From positions 1-6,626 of the forward strand of contig PWZK01000131.1 in assembly GCA_003567495.1 (NCBI GenBank): DNA of 6,626 nt, read 5' to 3'. Shown here piece after piece: positions 6,230 to 6,626 of this stretch (positions within the stretch are counted from its first letter, which is position 1; every line of letters begins with the position of its first letter). Source of the DNA: Candidatus Brocadiaceae bacterium. Its GTDB lineage: Bacteria > Planctomycetota > Brocadiia > SM23-32. The translations under genes were made by a program, and so were the position numbers. The notes below the pieces were generated by a model that saw only the letters and a program-made list of their open reading frames with translations, was not told the DNA's origin and did no database searches.

Positions 6230-6265
6230 AAGGTTTGTGGTGTCACCACAACAACTACTTACAAA
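6203..6265. repeat. Iteron-like direct repeats around a palindrome
   Basis: GGTTTGT occurs three times (6203-6209, 6223-6229, 6232-6238). The last two are part of a perfect head-to-tail 9-bp repeat AAGGTTTGT (6221-6229, 6230-6238). They run into the palindrome TTGTGGTG-T-CACCACAA (6235-6251). An outer pair TTTGTAAG (6225-6232) / CTTACAAA (6258-6265) encloses it. The nested arrangement suggests a protein-binding site, for example for a recombinase, replication initiator or repressor; which one cannot be told. Confidence 0.5.
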
Positions 6266-6279
6266 AAAAAGAGATAAGT

Positions 6280-6342
6280 CCAAAACACCCCACAAAAAAG
6301 GGCCTTGCAGGCGTTTTTCGGGGGGTGTTTTGGGCCTGCAAG
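6280..6342. repeat. Two interleaved inverted repeats (A-B-A'-B')
   Basis: Arm A CCAAAACACCCC (6280-6291) is exactly complementary to A' GGGGTGTTTTGG (6322-6333), 12 bp. Arm B CTTGCAGGC (6304-6312) is exactly complementary to B' GCCTGCAAG (6334-6342), 9 bp. The order A-B-A'-B' is that of a pseudoknot, or of two mutually exclusive hairpins. B' follows A' without a gap. As DNA it could be overlapping operator sites. Confidence 0.65.
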
Positions 6343-6423
6343 CCACCATACTTCATCCTTTTCTTTGGGGGCAGGCCACGATATATACTCTCAAAACAGG
6401 CCGTTGTCTGAGAAAAACCATCC

Positions 6424-6480
6424 AAAAAAGTCCTTAAATCTGATTTTAGCCCCCATATAATAGCCTGTAAGGACTTTTTT
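6424..6480. terminator. 13-bp inverted repeat with A and T tracts (bidirectional terminator-like)
   Basis: AAAAAAGTCCTTA (6424-6436) and TAAGGACTTTTTT (6468-6480) are perfect inverted arms around a 31-base loop. The A6 and T6 ends resemble a bidirectional intrinsic terminator, but the long loop and GC-poor stem are atypical, so an element end or operator is also possible. A second near-palindrome, TTTTTT-A-AGGCCT-AAAAAA, overlaps its right edge (6475-6493). A TATAAT lies in the loop (6456-6461). Confidence 0.4.
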
Positions 6481-6515
6481 AAGGCCTAAAAAATGCGTAT
6501 CACTTTTCGATTTAA

Positions 6516-6626
6516 CGTTATATTGAGGTCCGACCCCAAATATCGTGCAGGGAATTCGAGAAAAAAGACAAAGAAATTGAAAGCCTGAAAAATGAGCTCG
6601 CGCTGATGCGAGCCGAGATGAAAGAA
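6516..6626 (+). CDS. Partial coiled-coil reading frame running off the right edge
   Basis: Open from the codon after TAA (6513-6515) to the end of the window. From about 6549 it reads REFEKKDKEIESLKNE then LALMRAEMKE, a charged sequence with Leu/Ile spacing of a coiled coil. The first ATG in frame is at 6606, with no ribosome binding site, so the true start is unclear and the gene may be 5'-truncated. An ATG at 6493 opens a different frame that reaches a stop after 31 codons, so a frameshift is possible. Similar N-terminal coiled coils occur in IS66-type transposases and many other proteins; the family cannot be assigned. Confidence 0.35.
6524..6538. repeat. GAGGTCCGACCCC dyad
   Basis: TGAGGTC-C-GACCCCA is an imperfect palindrome (7-bp arms, one mismatch). 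Words like GGTC-n-GACCCC recur at ends of dispersed REP-type repeats in many bacterial genomes as I remember them. That comparison is from memory and not checked. Confidence 0.25.

Larger units (their letters stand above)
5347..6515. other. Long repeat-rich region without a confident gene
   Basis: Almost 1.2 kb between ruvC and the partial frame at the right edge. It is AT-richer than the coding part and holds at least eight inverted or direct repeats, one good promoter-like site, a gene-tail-like fragment and a 49-codon ORF, listed separately. No tRNA, rRNA, tmRNA or CRISPR array was recognised. A 103-codon minus-strand frame (6038-6349) and a 66-codon plus-strand frame (5911-6111) cross several hairpins and look non-coding. 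Confidence 0.6.

Noticed and set aside
6038..6349. 103-codon minus-strand ORF
   Set aside because: It runs through the tandem repeats and several palindromes (repeated bases give TNLTNL), has an odd Cys/Ser/Pro/Arg-rich composition and no ribosome binding site or recognisable motif.

Overview
The window is bacterial chromosomal DNA. Three genes lie head-to-tail on the minus strand: ruvC, then an 844-residue kinase-like membrane protein of unknown function, then a DUF1015 protein. They face the 3' end of a plus-strand gene for a uroporphyrinogen-decarboxylase-like (URO-D family) methyltransferase. Coding DNA is moderately GC-rich, GGAG-type ribosome binding sites precede the starts, and no phage or plasmid backbone genes are visible. 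The corrinoid-type URO-D gene and the very large uncharacterised membrane protein suggest an anaerobic environmental bacterium. The Planctomycetota/PVC or Omnitrophota area is possible, but this is inference and no marker in the window settles it.

Layout: 1-508 holds the URO-D family 3' end (+). 509-807 is a convergent intergenic spacer with two GC-rich palindromes. 808-2118 is the DUF1015 gene (-). 2119-2286 is a spacer with a possible promoter and a 10-bp inverted repeat. 2287-4821 is the 844-aa kinase-like/multi-pass membrane gene (-). 4873-5346 is ruvC (-), 51 bp upstream of the 844-aa gene and probably co-transcribed with it. No ruvA or ruvB accompanies ruvC here.

5347-6515 has no confident gene. 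It is AT-richer and crowded with inverted repeats. The strongest signal is a pair of 30-bp sequences in opposite orientation (5451-5480 and 6200-6229) that match at 27 of 30 positions and bound a 779-bp segment, like the terminal repeats of a small or decayed mobile element. Inside it are a gene-tail-like fragment followed by a terminator-like hairpin, a good extended -10 promoter, a 49-codon ORF and a 17/18-bp inverted repeat. To its right lie tandem 9-bp repeats around a palindrome, an interleaved pair of inverted repeats with pseudoknot topology, and a 13-bp stem with A and T tracts. The last ~110 bases begin a coiled-coil reading frame that runs off the window.

The two items most worth following up are the kinase-like membrane protein linked to ruvC and the repeat-bounded 779-bp segment.
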